A DNA stretch of 62,308 bases from a bacterium (lineage in GTDB: Bacteria > Electryoneota > JAOADG01). Location: NCBI GenBank assembly GCA_026417415.1, contig JAOADG010000016.1, positions 1 to 62,308 on the forward strand. The letters run 5' to 3'. A program made the translations under genes and the position numbers. The notes under the pieces are model-generated. The model did no database searches, had not been told where the DNA came from, and saw nothing but the letters and a program-made list of their open reading frames with translations. Positions 16,268-25,760 of this stretch are shown here, in pieces (position 1 is the stretch's first letter; every line of letters starts with the position of its first letter).

Positions 16268-18157
16268 ATGGCAGGCCTTTTTGGTTCCACCCACCCTTAC
16301 CTTCAACTCTTGGATATTGAAAAGTATGCTAACCGCTTAAAGCATACTCCACGCATTCAATACAAGTTGCTCCCATCATCATTTACTCCCAGTTTGGGAG
16401 TGGTGTATTTTGAACAAAATCCAGAGGAAGCTGTTTTTATTGAAAACGAACTATGTGCCATCGTATTATGCGGGATCGCTTACCAAGGAAAAAAGCGTTG
16501 TACTGTTGAAAATCTGTTGCATTTTTTTTGTACCCAAGGGTTACAAACATTATGGGATTTGGATGGTACTTATACGATAGCAGTCAAAGATAAACAAGCA
16601 AATTTAGTTACCATTTTTACCGACCCTTACTGTACCCAAAATGTGTATTACACTCATACAAATGGTATTTTTTCTTTTGCACCTGAAGCAAAACTGTTGT
16701 TCCCATTAAGCGGGCTCAAACCGCGTGTATCTGTTGATGGCGTGATGCAAATTCTAAACAACAAATACACTTTTGGGGAAACAACCATGTTTGAGGAGGT
16801 AAAACAATTAGAAGCGGGAGTAGCGTTACAATACCATCTTAACGGGAATTGTTTCAAAACCGTACGATATTGGGATCTTGTTTTTGACTATTCCAAAATG
16901 TCACTAAAAGATGCTGTAAATCTTGTGAGACAAGAAGTCCTTGAAGCCCACCAAATCCATTTTCAAGATATTACCCCAAAGGATAAGTACTATCTTTTTT
17001 TAACAGGTGGACTGGATTCACGTGCAAATTTAGCGATTGCGTCGCAAATCCATCAAAAGCCCACCAAAACATTATCATGGGGAGTACGTGAAGATATCCC
17101 TCAATCTGATCCCTTTATTGCTCGACAATTATCAAATTTAGCGGGAGTAGAATTTCAGTTTTGTCAGTATGATGAATCCACCTTTCTAAACCATGTAAAG
17201 AAGTGGCTCTACATTTCAGAATTGCGTAGTTTTAATATGGGAAGTTTCGCTGCTGGGGAATTGTATTTTGCTCAGCAGGGGGTTGATGATGGCAAATTTG
17301 TTGTGATTGGGGATCACATTTTTGGGGCCGGTGGATATGCAGAAAATGTAAATGATGCAATCTATCATACGGTCCGCGTACCTAAAAACTTTTTATTACC
17401 CCAGTTAGAGGGATTATTCATTCATGAAGCAAAAGAAGAGTTAGTGAAGCAATATCAAACAAAATTGTTTCAAGTCATAAACAATTGTAAAAATACTAAT
17501 TTTAAGGATATTCAAGATTATCTTAATTTTCATGTCGTCACTACCAGATGGTTATTTGCTCCCGGAAATTTCAAAGATCCCGTTTTGCCTGTAAGAAGAC
17601 CTTTTATGCTGAAAAACGTGATCCAGTTGGTTCAACAATTACCCCCTTTTTTACGAATTGATAAAAAAGCTTTCTACCAAATGATGAAAGTAACCTTTCC
17701 AATGTACATGAAAATTCCATTTCAAGCAGCAGATAGTATTATTGATTGGAAAACAGCGATTATCAAAAACCAATCCATTCAGGAATATCTTAAATTCTAC
17801 TTGAATAGAGAACACTTAAAACTTACTCCCATTGGTACGATGATTAACTACCCACGTTTTCAAAATTTTATTGAGACCTATTTTCGTGTTAAGAAAAATG
17901 AGGGATCAACAAAATACACAAGAATGAGATTACTATACGATTTACGAAAAATGGTTACTGTAAATCCACTACTTGGAAAAATGGCTAAAATTGCAGAACC
18001 TATCGTGGTTAAACTTACACGGTTTAAGACCAGTGAAACAGAGAATAACCCCAGTGAGTTGATCTTGAAAGTAGCCCTAATCTCTATTTTTTCTGAACTT
18101 GTAAACAATGGTACTTTTGAAACGGGTTGGCAAAATACTACTCTGCTTGAGGAATAA
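16268..18157 (+). CDS. Asparagine synthase-like protein without the glutaminase cysteine (glycan cluster)
   Basis: 629 residues with the two-domain AsnB layout. The N-terminal Ntn-like domain (about 1-200) starts MAGLFG, so the Cys2 nucleophile is replaced by Ala. A synthetase domain follows with the PP-loop TGGLDSR (246-252). It should still activate a carboxylate with ATP, but it cannot hydrolyse glutamine. It would use ammonia, an amino sugar or another amine, as in beta-lactam synthetase or lasso-peptide cyclases. GGA precedes ATG by 6 bases. It is paralogous to the protein at 26884-28770, with the PP-loop at exactly the same position. The substrate is probably a sugar acid or amino group of the surface glycan (inference). 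Confidence 0.85.
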   Translation: MAGLFGSTHPYLQLLDIEKYANRLKHTPRIQYKLLPSSFTPSLGVVYFEQNPEEAVFIENELCAIVLCGIAYQGKKRCTVENLLHFFCTQGLQTLWDLDGTYTIAVKDKQANLVTIFTDPYCTQNVYYTHTNGIFSFAPEAKLLFPLSGLKPRVSVDGVMQILNNKYTFGETTMFEEVKQLEAGVALQYHLNGNCFKTVRYWDLVFDYSKMSLKDAVNLVRQEVLEAHQIHFQDITPKDKYYLFLTGGLDSRANLAIASQIHQKPTKTLSWGVREDIPQSDPFIARQLSNLAGVEFQFCQYDESTFLNHVKKWLYISELRSFNMGSFAAGELYFAQQGVDDGKFVVIGDHIFGAGGYAENVNDAIYHTVRVPKNFLLPQLEGLFIHEAKEELVKQYQTKLFQVINNCKNTNFKDIQDYLNFHVVTTRWLFAPGNFKDPVLPVRRPFMLKNVIQLVQQLPPFLRIDKKAFYQMMKVTFPMYMKIPFQAADSIIDWKTAIIKNQSIQEYLKFYLNREHLKLTPIGTMINYPRFQNFIETYFRVKKNEGSTKYTRMRLLYDLRKMVTVNPLLGKMAKIAEPIVVKLTRFKTSETENNPSELILKVALISIFSELVNNGTFETGWQNTTLLEE

Positions 18158-19165
18158 ATGAAAGTTCTTATTGCAACCAATATGTATCCAACTCAAAAAA
18201 ATCCAAAATCTGGAACCTACATTGAACAACAAATTTCAAGTTTAATTGCCAATGGAATAGATGTAAAAATTGCTTTGTATAACCGTGTGGACAACGGTTG
18301 GAAAGAGTATTACAAAGGGCTCTTTACGTTTAAGAATGTAGTAAAAAAAGAAAAACCAGATTTGGTTCACATCATGTATGGGGGAATTTTAGCCGCATCA
18401 CTTACCTGGCGTACGTTATATGTTCCTACCCTTATTTCATTTGGGGGCTCTGACTTGATACCCAGTCCGGTTGAAAATTTGTGGGTTAGGACTAGGTTAC
18501 GTGTGGGGAGATGGGGGTCCTATTGGGCATTGCGTAAAGCCCAAGGTGCTATCGTGAAAGCCAAATGCATGCTTGAGTATATACCACCTTGGTTTCCAAA
18601 AGAAAAAGTATGGGTGTTACCCAATGGTGTGAATTTACAAAGGTTTTTCCCTATGGATAAATTGGAATGTCGTAAAAAGTTGGGTTGGAACGAACATGAG
18701 TTTTGTATCATGTTTTCTCTTAACGAAATCAACCGACGTTCAAAGGGAAACGAGATTGCAGAAGCTGCTGTACAGGAGCTTAAAAGGCGTGGCATTCCTG
18801 CTGTCTTGAAAAAACCCAATCGAATCCCACATTCTGAAATGGCGGTTTGGATGAATGCTGCGGATGTATTTTTGTTAACATCGGAACACGAAGGATCCCC
18901 CAATGTGATTAAAGAAGCACTGGCTTGTAATACTCCCGTGGTATCTACAGACGTAGGTGATGTAGCGGAAAGGATTGAGGGGATTAAAGGGTGTTATTTA
19001 ACTGAAAGAAATGCTATTGATGTTGCCAATGCATTAGAAAAGGTGTATCGTACTCCAATTCAGATACAAAGTAGACAAAAAGTAGAAAATGAGGTGTCGC
19101 TGGAGAAAATTGCGAAAAAGTTAATTGAAATTTATCATAACTTCATTCAAAATTCAGAAAAGTAG
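18158..19165 (+). CDS. GT4-family glycosyltransferase
   Basis: 335 residues with the GT-B fold. MKVLIATNMYPTQKNPKSGTY opens the N-terminal domain. The C-terminal nucleotide-sugar domain has VLPNGVNLQRF and HEGSPNVIKEALACNTPVVS with the catalytic E-x7-E pattern typical of GT4. It starts directly after the preceding stop, with GAGGAA overlapping that gene's end. A retaining transferase adding one sugar of the surface glycan; the donor is not predictable. Confidence 0.9.
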   Translation: MKVLIATNMYPTQKNPKSGTYIEQQISSLIANGIDVKIALYNRVDNGWKEYYKGLFTFKNVVKKEKPDLVHIMYGGILAASLTWRTLYVPTLISFGGSDLIPSPVENLWVRTRLRVGRWGSYWALRKAQGAIVKAKCMLEYIPPWFPKEKVWVLPNGVNLQRFFPMDKLECRKKLGWNEHEFCIMFSLNEINRRSKGNEIAEAAVQELKRRGIPAVLKKPNRIPHSEMAVWMNAADVFLLTSEHEGSPNVIKEALACNTPVVSTDVGDVAERIEGIKGCYLTERNAIDVANALEKVYRTPIQIQSRQKVENEVSLEKIAKKLIEIYHNFIQNSEK

Positions 19166-19171
19166 TATAGA

Positions 19172-20410
19172 ATGCATATTCTGTATTTACATCAACATTT
19201 TTCGTTACCCAATGGTACCACTGGTGTTCGTTCTTATGAATTTTCTCGTTTTTTAGTTCAAAAAGGGCACAAAGTAACGGTAATTACCGGTTTGCATGAA
19301 TGGTCCGGTATAAAAAAGACCACTCATCGTATCATAGAAATCCAAATCATTGATGGGATTCAAGTGATCATTGTGAATGTGCCTTATGGTCAAAAAATGA
19401 ACTATCTACGGAGAATCTTTGCTTTTCTTAGTTTTCTTATATGGGCTACCATTGCTGCTATCAAAGTGAAACAAGTGGACCTAATCTATGCTACTTCTAC
19501 TCCCATAACCATTGCTGTTCCCGGGATGATAACTGCTTTTTTGAAAAGGAAACCGTTTCTTTTTGAAGTCCGTGATGTTTGGCCCGATATTCCGCTTGAG
19601 ATGGGGATTATTACCAATCCCATCATTATCTATTTAACCAAGTTATTGGAAAAATTCACGTACCGTTTTGCAAAGCACATTGTTGCATTATCTCCAGGAA
19701 TGAAAAGCCGTATTGTTCAAAAAGGCATTCCTGATCAAAAAGTGACCGTTATTCCCAATGCAAGTGATTTACTGAAAGAATGGACATCACCTACAGAAGC
19801 AAAGGAATTTGTTCATCGTCACTATCCTTATTTAGTGGATAGGCCTTTTTTGGTTTACATTGGTACCTTTGGTCTGGTAAATCGAGTTGATTACTGCGTA
19901 GAATTAGCTAAACGGACATTGGATATAAACCCCAATTTTGCGTATTTACTTATTGGAGATGGAAAAGAAAAAGAAAATGTTCGGCAGGCAGCACAAGAAG
20001 CAAAAGTGTTAAATAAAAACTTGTTTATAGAAGATGCCGTGCCGCGGCACACCATACCATACATTTTAGGTGCATCTACCATTATCGCCAGTTTTGTCTC
20101 TCCAATAAAAGTGTTAGAAGATAATTCTGCCAATAAATTTTTTGATGCTTTAGGTGCCGGTAAACCTGTTCTGATTAATTATGGAGGATGGCAAGCCGAT
20201 TTATTGCTTGAAACAGGCGCGGGTGTTGTTTTAGATCCTTATGACCTTGATCATGCTGCGCATCAGTTGATAGAAAAAATAAATAACCCTGAATGGTTAC
20301 AAAACGCATCATCCAAAAGTTTTGAATTAGCCAAAACCAAATTTCATCGTAAACTACTTGCAGAACAATTAGAAACCATCTTTTTGGAGCAAGTGGGTCA
20401 GAAAAAATGA
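19172..20410 (+). CDS. GT4-family glycosyltransferase (WcaI/WbuB-like)
   Basis: 412 residues. The N-terminus MHILYLHQHFSLPNGTTGVRS and the FEVRDVWPDIP segment (about 130-140) are hallmarks of the WcaI/WbuB subgroup, which often adds an N-acetylated aminosugar in O-antigen or capsule assembly. VIPNASD, IGDGKEKEN and DALGAGKPVLINYGG mark the donor domain. A hydrophobic stretch near residues 78-95 and another near 112-128 suggest membrane association. It overlaps the next gene as ATGA. Confidence 0.9.
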   Translation: MHILYLHQHFSLPNGTTGVRSYEFSRFLVQKGHKVTVITGLHEWSGIKKTTHRIIEIQIIDGIQVIIVNVPYGQKMNYLRRIFAFLSFLIWATIAAIKVKQVDLIYATSTPITIAVPGMITAFLKRKPFLFEVRDVWPDIPLEMGIITNPIIIYLTKLLEKFTYRFAKHIVALSPGMKSRIVQKGIPDQKVTVIPNASDLLKEWTSPTEAKEFVHRHYPYLVDRPFLVYIGTFGLVNRVDYCVELAKRTLDINPNFAYLLIGDGKEKENVRQAAQEAKVLNKNLFIEDAVPRHTIPYILGASTIIASFVSPIKVLEDNSANKFFDALGAGKPVLINYGGWQADLLLETGAGVVLDPYDLDHAAHQLIEKINNPEWLQNASSKSFELAKTKFHRKLLAEQLETIFLEQVGQKK

Positions 20411-21093
20411 GCTTAGACAAATTTCGTGATGAATTTGAGATACCTGAAAATTACTTTCCAAATCTACCAGTAAAAGAGTATTTTGGGAAACGAATTCTTG
20501 ATTTTCTTTTAACAATGATTGCTCTTTTCTTTGCATTACCAGTGATGGGGATTATTGCAATCTTAGTTGCTTGGAAAATGGGCAGACCAATTTTATTTTG
20601 CCAAAAGCGACCGGGATTATTAGGAAAGGGGTTCTGGATGTTCAAGTTTCGAACAATGAATTCAAAACGGGACGCAGAAGGAAAGTTATTACCTGACGGA
20701 GAACGTTTAACTCCATTAGGAATCTGGTTAAGAAGAACCAGTTTAGATGAATTACCCGAGTTATTGAATATCTTAAAAGGAGATATGTCTATAGTGGGTC
20801 CAAGACCCTTACTTTTTCGTTATATGCCTTATTTTACCACGGAAGAACGAAAACGTTTTTTGGTTCGGCCGGGGCTAACCGGATTGGCACAAATTTCTGG
20901 TAGAAACTTATTGAATTGGGATAAACGGCTTGCCTGTGATGTTGAATACTATGAAAAGCAGTCACTATTCTTAGATTTAAAAATTATCTTTTTAACATTT
21001 AAAAAATTTTTAATTCGAGAAGGGGTTTCTCCCAATGTAGATGAAGTAGAAACTTGGTTAGATGAAGAGCGCAAGGATCAAAAGCAAGTATGA
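20407..21093 (+). CDS. Sugar transferase (initiating phosphoglycosyltransferase, short PglC/WcaJ-type)
   Basis: 228 residues. One N-terminal hydrophobic segment (about 30-53) leads into the catalytic domain with KFRTMNSKRDAEGKLLPDGE, RRTSLDELPELLNILKGDMS and VGPRPLL. Enzymes of this family transfer a phosphosugar from a UDP-sugar to undecaprenyl phosphate, starting repeat-unit assembly. This is the committed first step of the cluster. Its ends overlap both neighbours by ATGA, so it is translated in register with them. Confidence 0.92.
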   Translation: MSLDKFRDEFEIPENYFPNLPVKEYFGKRILDFLLTMIALFFALPVMGIIAILVAWKMGRPILFCQKRPGLLGKGFWMFKFRTMNSKRDAEGKLLPDGERLTPLGIWLRRTSLDELPELLNILKGDMSIVGPRPLLFRYMPYFTTEERKRFLVRPGLTGLAQISGRNLLNWDKRLACDVEYYEKQSLFLDLKIIFLTFKKFLIREGVSPNVDEVETWLDEERKDQKQV

Positions 21094-22157
21094 AGCCAAT
21101 TGCTGAACTCATATCATCGTCAGATCCACGTTGGAATGAAATCCTTAAACGATGTCCACACGACTTTTATTCCTTACCCAATTATTGTGAAGTAGAAGCC
21201 AAACGAATGGGTGGGACTTCAGCAGCGCTTTACCTTGCAAAAGAAGACCAGGTATTTCTTTTACCGATCATCATTCGTCAACTTCCAAACCAATTCTCCT
21301 TATCATTAGATTGGTTAGATGCAACTTCACCTTATGGCTATTCAGGTATTGTTACGAACCTCTTGGAAAACGAACTTCAATTGTTTTTGGAAGATTTGAA
21401 AGATTTGTGTTTTGAAACACTTCAAAAACACAAACTTTGCACTATATTCGTCCGTTTGCATCCTTTACTTAATCCATATTCAGATTTACCTTGGGGGTGT
21501 TTTAGACGGCACGGAGATGTGTATTGGATAGATTTAATGAAATCTTCCCAAGAATTAAATCAAATGGTAAGATCAAGATTTAGAAGCTATATCCATGCGA
21601 CTATAAAATCGGGTGCGAAAGTTAGAATTGATGAACAGTTTGAACACTATGATACTTTTATTCAATTGTATTACAATACTATGGAAGATGTAGGCGCTGA
21701 AGATTGGTATTTTTTTTCTAAAGAATATTTTTACCAATTAAAAGAAGCATTAGGAGAAGTATTAAAATTGGTCCTGGTAGAAATTGAAGGAAAAATTTAT
21801 GCCGCGGGTTTGTATACTGAATGCAACGGGATTGTAGAGTATCATTTATCTGGAAAACATAAATCGGAAGATTGGGCACATTTAACCAAATTGATGATGG
21901 TTTCTATGCGTGATTGGGGTAAGGCAAGAGGAAACCGATACTTTCATTTGGGTGGAGGTGTGGGAGCATCCCAAAATTCCCCATTGACCTTCTTTAAATC
22001 TGGTTTTACAAAAACGACAAGCCCTTTTTGTTCTTGGAGAATTGTTACTGATCAAGAAGTTTATCAATGGATGATTCAAAAATGGGAATCTATAACTCAA
22101 CAAAAAGCAGATGGAATAGAAGGGTATTTTCCAGCTTATCGTAAAGGTATCATGTAA
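21090..22157 (+). CDS. FemAB/GNAT-like acyl- or aminoacyl-transferase
   Basis: 355 residues resembling the FemAB-related GNAT proteins of exopolysaccharide loci. The N-terminal half carries the DWLDATSPYGYSG pattern. The C-terminal half has AAGLYTECNGIVEYHLSG and RYFHLGGGVGASQNSPL, typical of the lipid II peptide-bridge and glycan-modifying group. It could add an amino acid or acyl group to an amino sugar. No transmembrane helix. It overlaps the preceding gene by ATGA. Confidence 0.75.
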   Translation: MKPIAELISSSDPRWNEILKRCPHDFYSLPNYCEVEAKRMGGTSAALYLAKEDQVFLLPIIIRQLPNQFSLSLDWLDATSPYGYSGIVTNLLENELQLFLEDLKDLCFETLQKHKLCTIFVRLHPLLNPYSDLPWGCFRRHGDVYWIDLMKSSQELNQMVRSRFRSYIHATIKSGAKVRIDEQFEHYDTFIQLYYNTMEDVGAEDWYFFSKEYFYQLKEALGEVLKLVLVEIEGKIYAAGLYTECNGIVEYHLSGKHKSEDWAHLTKLMMVSMRDWGKARGNRYFHLGGGVGASQNSPLTFFKSGFTKTTSPFCSWRIVTDQEVYQWMIQKWESITQQKADGIEGYFPAYRKGIM

Positions 22158-22188
22158 AAAAAATTAATCAATCTGTCAAAGGTTTTTT

Positions 22189-23337
22189 ATGAATAAAAGT
22201 AAACGACTGTATCTTTCGCCGCCTCAGATGTCCGAGGAAGGGTATGAATTACAGTACATTCAAGAAGCATTCGCATCTAATTGGATCGCCCCTCTGGGTC
22301 CACAGGTAGATGCTTTTGAAAAAGAGTTTGGTGAATATATTGGTGTACCTTATACCTTGGCACTATCATCAGGAACAGCTGCATTGCATCTGGCACTTTT
22401 GGTTTTAGGAGTTGAAACGGGAGATGAAGTCGTCTGCAGTTCATTTACTTTTGCTGCCTCTGCAAATGCAATTACTTATGTAGGAGCAAAACCAATTTTT
22501 GTGGATAGTGATGAAGAAACGTGGAATCTCTCACCTTACTGGTTAGAAGTTCTTTTAAAAGAAAAAGCGAAAAAAAATCAATTACCTAAAGCAATTGTTG
22601 CTGTGGATATATTAGGACAAAGTTGTCATTACAATCCTATCTTAAAATTGTGTGAAGAATATCAAATTCCTTTGATAGAAGATGCTGCGGAAGCATTAGG
22701 TGCTGAATATTATGGAAAAAAATGTGGCCAATTCGGTGTGATTTCTGCATTTTCCTTCAATGGCAATAAAATTATTACCACTTCTGGTGGTGGAATGTTG
22801 GCTTCCAACAATAAAGAATACATTGATAAAGCAAGATTTTTATCTACCCAAGCACGGGATCCAGCCCCACATTACCAACATTCCACAATTGGGTACAATT
22901 ATCGCTTGAGTAATATTTTAGCAGCCATCGGTAGAGGTCAACTCAAAGTTTTGCCAAAAAGAATTTTACGAAGGAGAGAAATTTTTCGTACTTATCAAAA
23001 AGGTTTTGAAAATGTCCCTGGAATTACTTGGATGCCAGAACCTAAAGAGTTTTATTCTACCAATTGGTTAACCTGTGCATTAATTGATCCAAAAGTGTTT
23101 GGGGCGACGCGAGAAGATATACGATTGAAATTAGAAGAGCACAATATTGAATCACGACCCTTATGGAAACCTATGCATTTACAACCAGTTTTTCAAAATT
23201 GTGAGTACTATGGTGAAAATGTATCGGAAAAACTGTTTGAATTAGGGATTTGTTTACCTTCTGGAGGTGCGATGACCAAAGAACAACAAGATTTTATTAT
23301 TCAAGAAGTCATATCTTTATCTAAAAATAAATTGTGA
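22189..23337 (+). CDS. DegT/DnrJ/EryC1/StrS sugar aminotransferase
   Basis: PLP-dependent transaminase of 382 residues that aminates a 4-keto (or 3-keto) nucleotide sugar. SSGTAALHLAL (60-70) binds the cofactor phosphate, and DAAEALGAEYYG and the PLP lysine K194 in FSFNGNKIITTSGGGM follow. It is closest in style to PglE/PseC-type enzymes making UDP-4-amino sugars. The partner dehydratase is not in the cluster. AAAGG precedes ATG. Confidence 0.92.
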   Translation: MNKSKRLYLSPPQMSEEGYELQYIQEAFASNWIAPLGPQVDAFEKEFGEYIGVPYTLALSSGTAALHLALLVLGVETGDEVVCSSFTFAASANAITYVGAKPIFVDSDEETWNLSPYWLEVLLKEKAKKNQLPKAIVAVDILGQSCHYNPILKLCEEYQIPLIEDAAEALGAEYYGKKCGQFGVISAFSFNGNKIITTSGGGMLASNNKEYIDKARFLSTQARDPAPHYQHSTIGYNYRLSNILAAIGRGQLKVLPKRILRRREIFRTYQKGFENVPGITWMPEPKEFYSTNWLTCALIDPKVFGATREDIRLKLEEHNIESRPLWKPMHLQPVFQNCEYYGENVSEKLFELGICLPSGGAMTKEQQDFIIQEVISLSKNKL

Positions 23338-23344
23338 TGCTATC

Positions 23345-24640
23345 ATGATAAGCCAAGCACAAACACTACAACCATCGTATTCAAGACACATTCACGAAGA
23401 ACGAGTACCAACGCTCGTCCGATTCTTTGCTTATCTGTTTTTCATTAGTTTGCCTTTCAATCAATTTACAGTAAAAATTCTTACTCCTACAGATAACATA
23501 ACCAAATATACTGGTTTTTTACTAATAATCGTCTTTTTTCTTGCCTATCGGTTTCATTTTGGGTTTTACACGAAAAGTTCAAAATGGTTTTTAATTTACT
23601 TTATTTATACTTCAGCATTAGAATTAATCCGTTATATGTATATTGACCCATTTTATGAACGATCGCTTTTATCTGCTGCGTTTCAACATGTTCAAGTGGC
23701 TGGGCTCTTTTTTGTATTTGCAAATATTACCCGTGACAAGAAAGTCGTTTATAGAATTTTCGATTTGTTTATCATTATCAATCTGATTAAAGCAATAATT
23801 TTAACGTTTAATATCCGTATGTTTATGACTGGTTTTGAGCGCGAAACGGGAAGGTTTGGAATTTTAGGAGAGAATCTTAATCAAACTGCAATACTATTAA
23901 GTGTAACATTTGTAATTATATTAGCAAGAACACTGAATCGTAGAAAGTTTGATATTCAAGTATTTCTATATTTTCTTTCAATGGCATTAATTGTTTTTTC
24001 TATTGTTAAAACAGGAAGTCGTGGAGGAGTTGTGGTTTTAACCACGGGAACTTTATTGACTTTGATCAAACACTTTAATACACAAAACTTGTTCAGAAAT
24101 ATTCTATTAATTATTACTATTGTTTATTTTACGATTACCTTTTTATCTGAGACACCACTTTATCAGAGAATGTTAAGTGCAATTCAATTGAAAGAAACGG
24201 GGTATCGTTGGGAATTGGTCACTGCCAGTTTTGAACTTTTAAAGACAAATTATTGGCTTGGATATGGTTCACATTACCCAGAAATTTTAGGGAACTATTT
24301 AGGTAAAACCAGAATCCAAGCACACAATACCTATTTACAGTTAATTTTATCTTTTGGAATAATTGGTTTCTTATTATTTATGGTTTCTTTTGCTTTATCG
24401 TTCAGAGACCTTTATAGAAATCAATATAATTTAATAGGAAGTTCGTCGTTAATTATATTTGTGTCATTTTTAATATCTTTTGCTAGCACTGGTTTGGCAG
24501 TAAACAAAACCTTATGGGTATTTATCGCAATTTTTTCAAATATTGCGATTTGGAACTATTCAAAAGAATCCGTACCGAAAGTAAAAGAAGTCGAACCGAT
24601 TGAAAGTAGTGCCTTAGAAGCTGGTAAGCAATATGCCTGA
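23345..24640 (+). CDS. O-antigen ligase/polymerase family membrane protein
   Basis: 431 residues with about ten transmembrane segments and a larger outer loop near residues 275-330 (ETGYRWELVTASFELL, GYGSHYPEILGNYLG, RIQAHNTYLQLILSFG). The TGSRGG motif near residue 220 and the H-N-x-Y-L-Q pattern match the Wzy_C/O-antigen ligase superfamily. It either polymerises the repeat unit or ligates it to a lipid acceptor. Sequence alone does not decide. It overlaps the following glycosyltransferase by 8 bases, and by eye is more A/T-rich than the housekeeping genes. Confidence 0.85.
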   Translation: MISQAQTLQPSYSRHIHEERVPTLVRFFAYLFFISLPFNQFTVKILTPTDNITKYTGFLLIIVFFLAYRFHFGFYTKSSKWFLIYFIYTSALELIRYMYIDPFYERSLLSAAFQHVQVAGLFFVFANITRDKKVVYRIFDLFIIINLIKAIILTFNIRMFMTGFERETGRFGILGENLNQTAILLSVTFVIILARTLNRRKFDIQVFLYFLSMALIVFSIVKTGSRGGVVVLTTGTLLTLIKHFNTQNLFRNILLIITIVYFTITFLSETPLYQRMLSAIQLKETGYRWELVTASFELLKTNYWLGYGSHYPEILGNYLGKTRIQAHNTYLQLILSFGIIGFLLFMVSFALSFRDLYRNQYNLIGSSSLIIFVSFLISFASTGLAVNKTLWVFIAIFSNIAIWNYSKESVPKVKEVEPIESSALEAGKQYA

Positions 24641-25760
24641 AAAGTTAAAGATTGCTTATTTAATCGGTGGTTTAGGTGCTGGCGGTTCTGAAAGACAACT
24701 TACTGAATTGGCTTCACTTATGAAAAATCGTGGCCATACGGTTGAAATTAGTATCTATAATAACTTTACATCTCCTTATGAAGAGCTTTTAATAGAAAGA
24801 CAGATTCCGTTAAATAAATTTGAAGGGCGAAATCGGCTCCATAAAATTCTTTTGATTCGGAATTGGCTAAAAAAATTTCAACCCGATATAGTACACGGTT
24901 TTATGAAAAAACCTTCAAATGTCGCTATCTTAGCAAGTTTAGGAATTAAATCATTTGCTATAGTCGGGTCGGATTTTTCAGGAGCAACCTATAGTAAAAA
25001 TAGAAAACTGCTTTGGACCTCATTGGTTTTATTTCAACTTGCGGATGCTGTGGTCACGCAGACCCATATGAACAAAGGAAATATAGTAAAAAAGGCACCT
25101 TTCTTAAAGCATAAAGTTCATATAATCAGAAATGGTGTTGATACTCGTCGTTTTCAGTACGTTCCAAAAGAAAAAACCATTCCTTTTCGCTTTTTAACCG
25201 TAGCAAATGTAAAAAAGATAAAAAACCCAATAGGCACTATTGAAGCAATTTATAAACTTAAACAATTCACAGATATTCCTTTTACCCTTACGTGGGCAGG
25301 TTCTTATCAAAATGCGAATGGGATTGAACCTGAATATCAAAAAGCAATTGAACTTATTCAAAAATATCATTTAGAAAATGTCATCCATTTTATCGGACCT
25401 GTATCTAACATTTCAGAAGAATACCAAAAGGCACACGCATTGGTTCATACATCTATCCAAGAAGGTGTTTCTAATGCTATTTTAGAAGCCATGGCAAGTG
25501 GTTTACCCATAGTTGCCAGCGATATTGCAGACAATCGCTTTTTTGTAATAGAAAAGAAAAATGGGTTTATTTGTAATCCTCATTTAGTCGATTCAATTGT
25601 GGATGCAATGGGTAAAATGTTAAAACTTTCAGAAAAAGAATGGAAAGAATTTGGCAAAAATTCTCACCTTATTGCAGAAGAAATGTTTGGGATGGAACGA
25701 TTCGCAAATGAATACGAAAACTTGTATTACAATCTATTAACAAAGAGGGGTAAAAAATAA
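24633..25760 (+). CDS. GT4-family glycosyltransferase
   Basis: 375 residues, GT-B fold. IAYLIGGLGAGGSERQLTELA forms the N-terminal acceptor domain. RNGVDTRRF and VHTSIQEGVSNAILEAMASGLPIVAS form the donor domain, with the glutamates expected in GT4. Third GT4 enzyme of the cluster, so with the initiating transferase the repeat has at least four sugars if each adds one. The stop overlaps the next start as TAATG. Confidence 0.9.
   Translation: MPEKLKIAYLIGGLGAGGSERQLTELASLMKNRGHTVEISIYNNFTSPYEELLIERQIPLNKFEGRNRLHKILLIRNWLKKFQPDIVHGFMKKPSNVAILASLGIKSFAIVGSDFSGATYSKNRKLLWTSLVLFQLADAVVTQTHMNKGNIVKKAPFLKHKVHIIRNGVDTRRFQYVPKEKTIPFRFLTVANVKKIKNPIGTIEAIYKLKQFTDIPFTLTWAGSYQNANGIEPEYQKAIELIQKYHLENVIHFIGPVSNISEEYQKAHALVHTSIQEGVSNAILEAMASGLPIVASDIADNRFFVIEKKNGFICNPHLVDSIVDAMGKMLKLSEKEWKEFGKNSHLIAEEMFGMERFANEYENLYYNLLTKRGKK

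Noticed and set aside
16268-18157. Genuine asparagine synthetase B
   Set aside because: Cys2 is replaced by Ala and the gene sits between glycosyl-modifying genes.
18136-18158. Second sigma-54 promoter (TTGGCA near 18136)
   Set aside because: The distance from GG to the next GC is too long and the -24 element lacks the CACG part.
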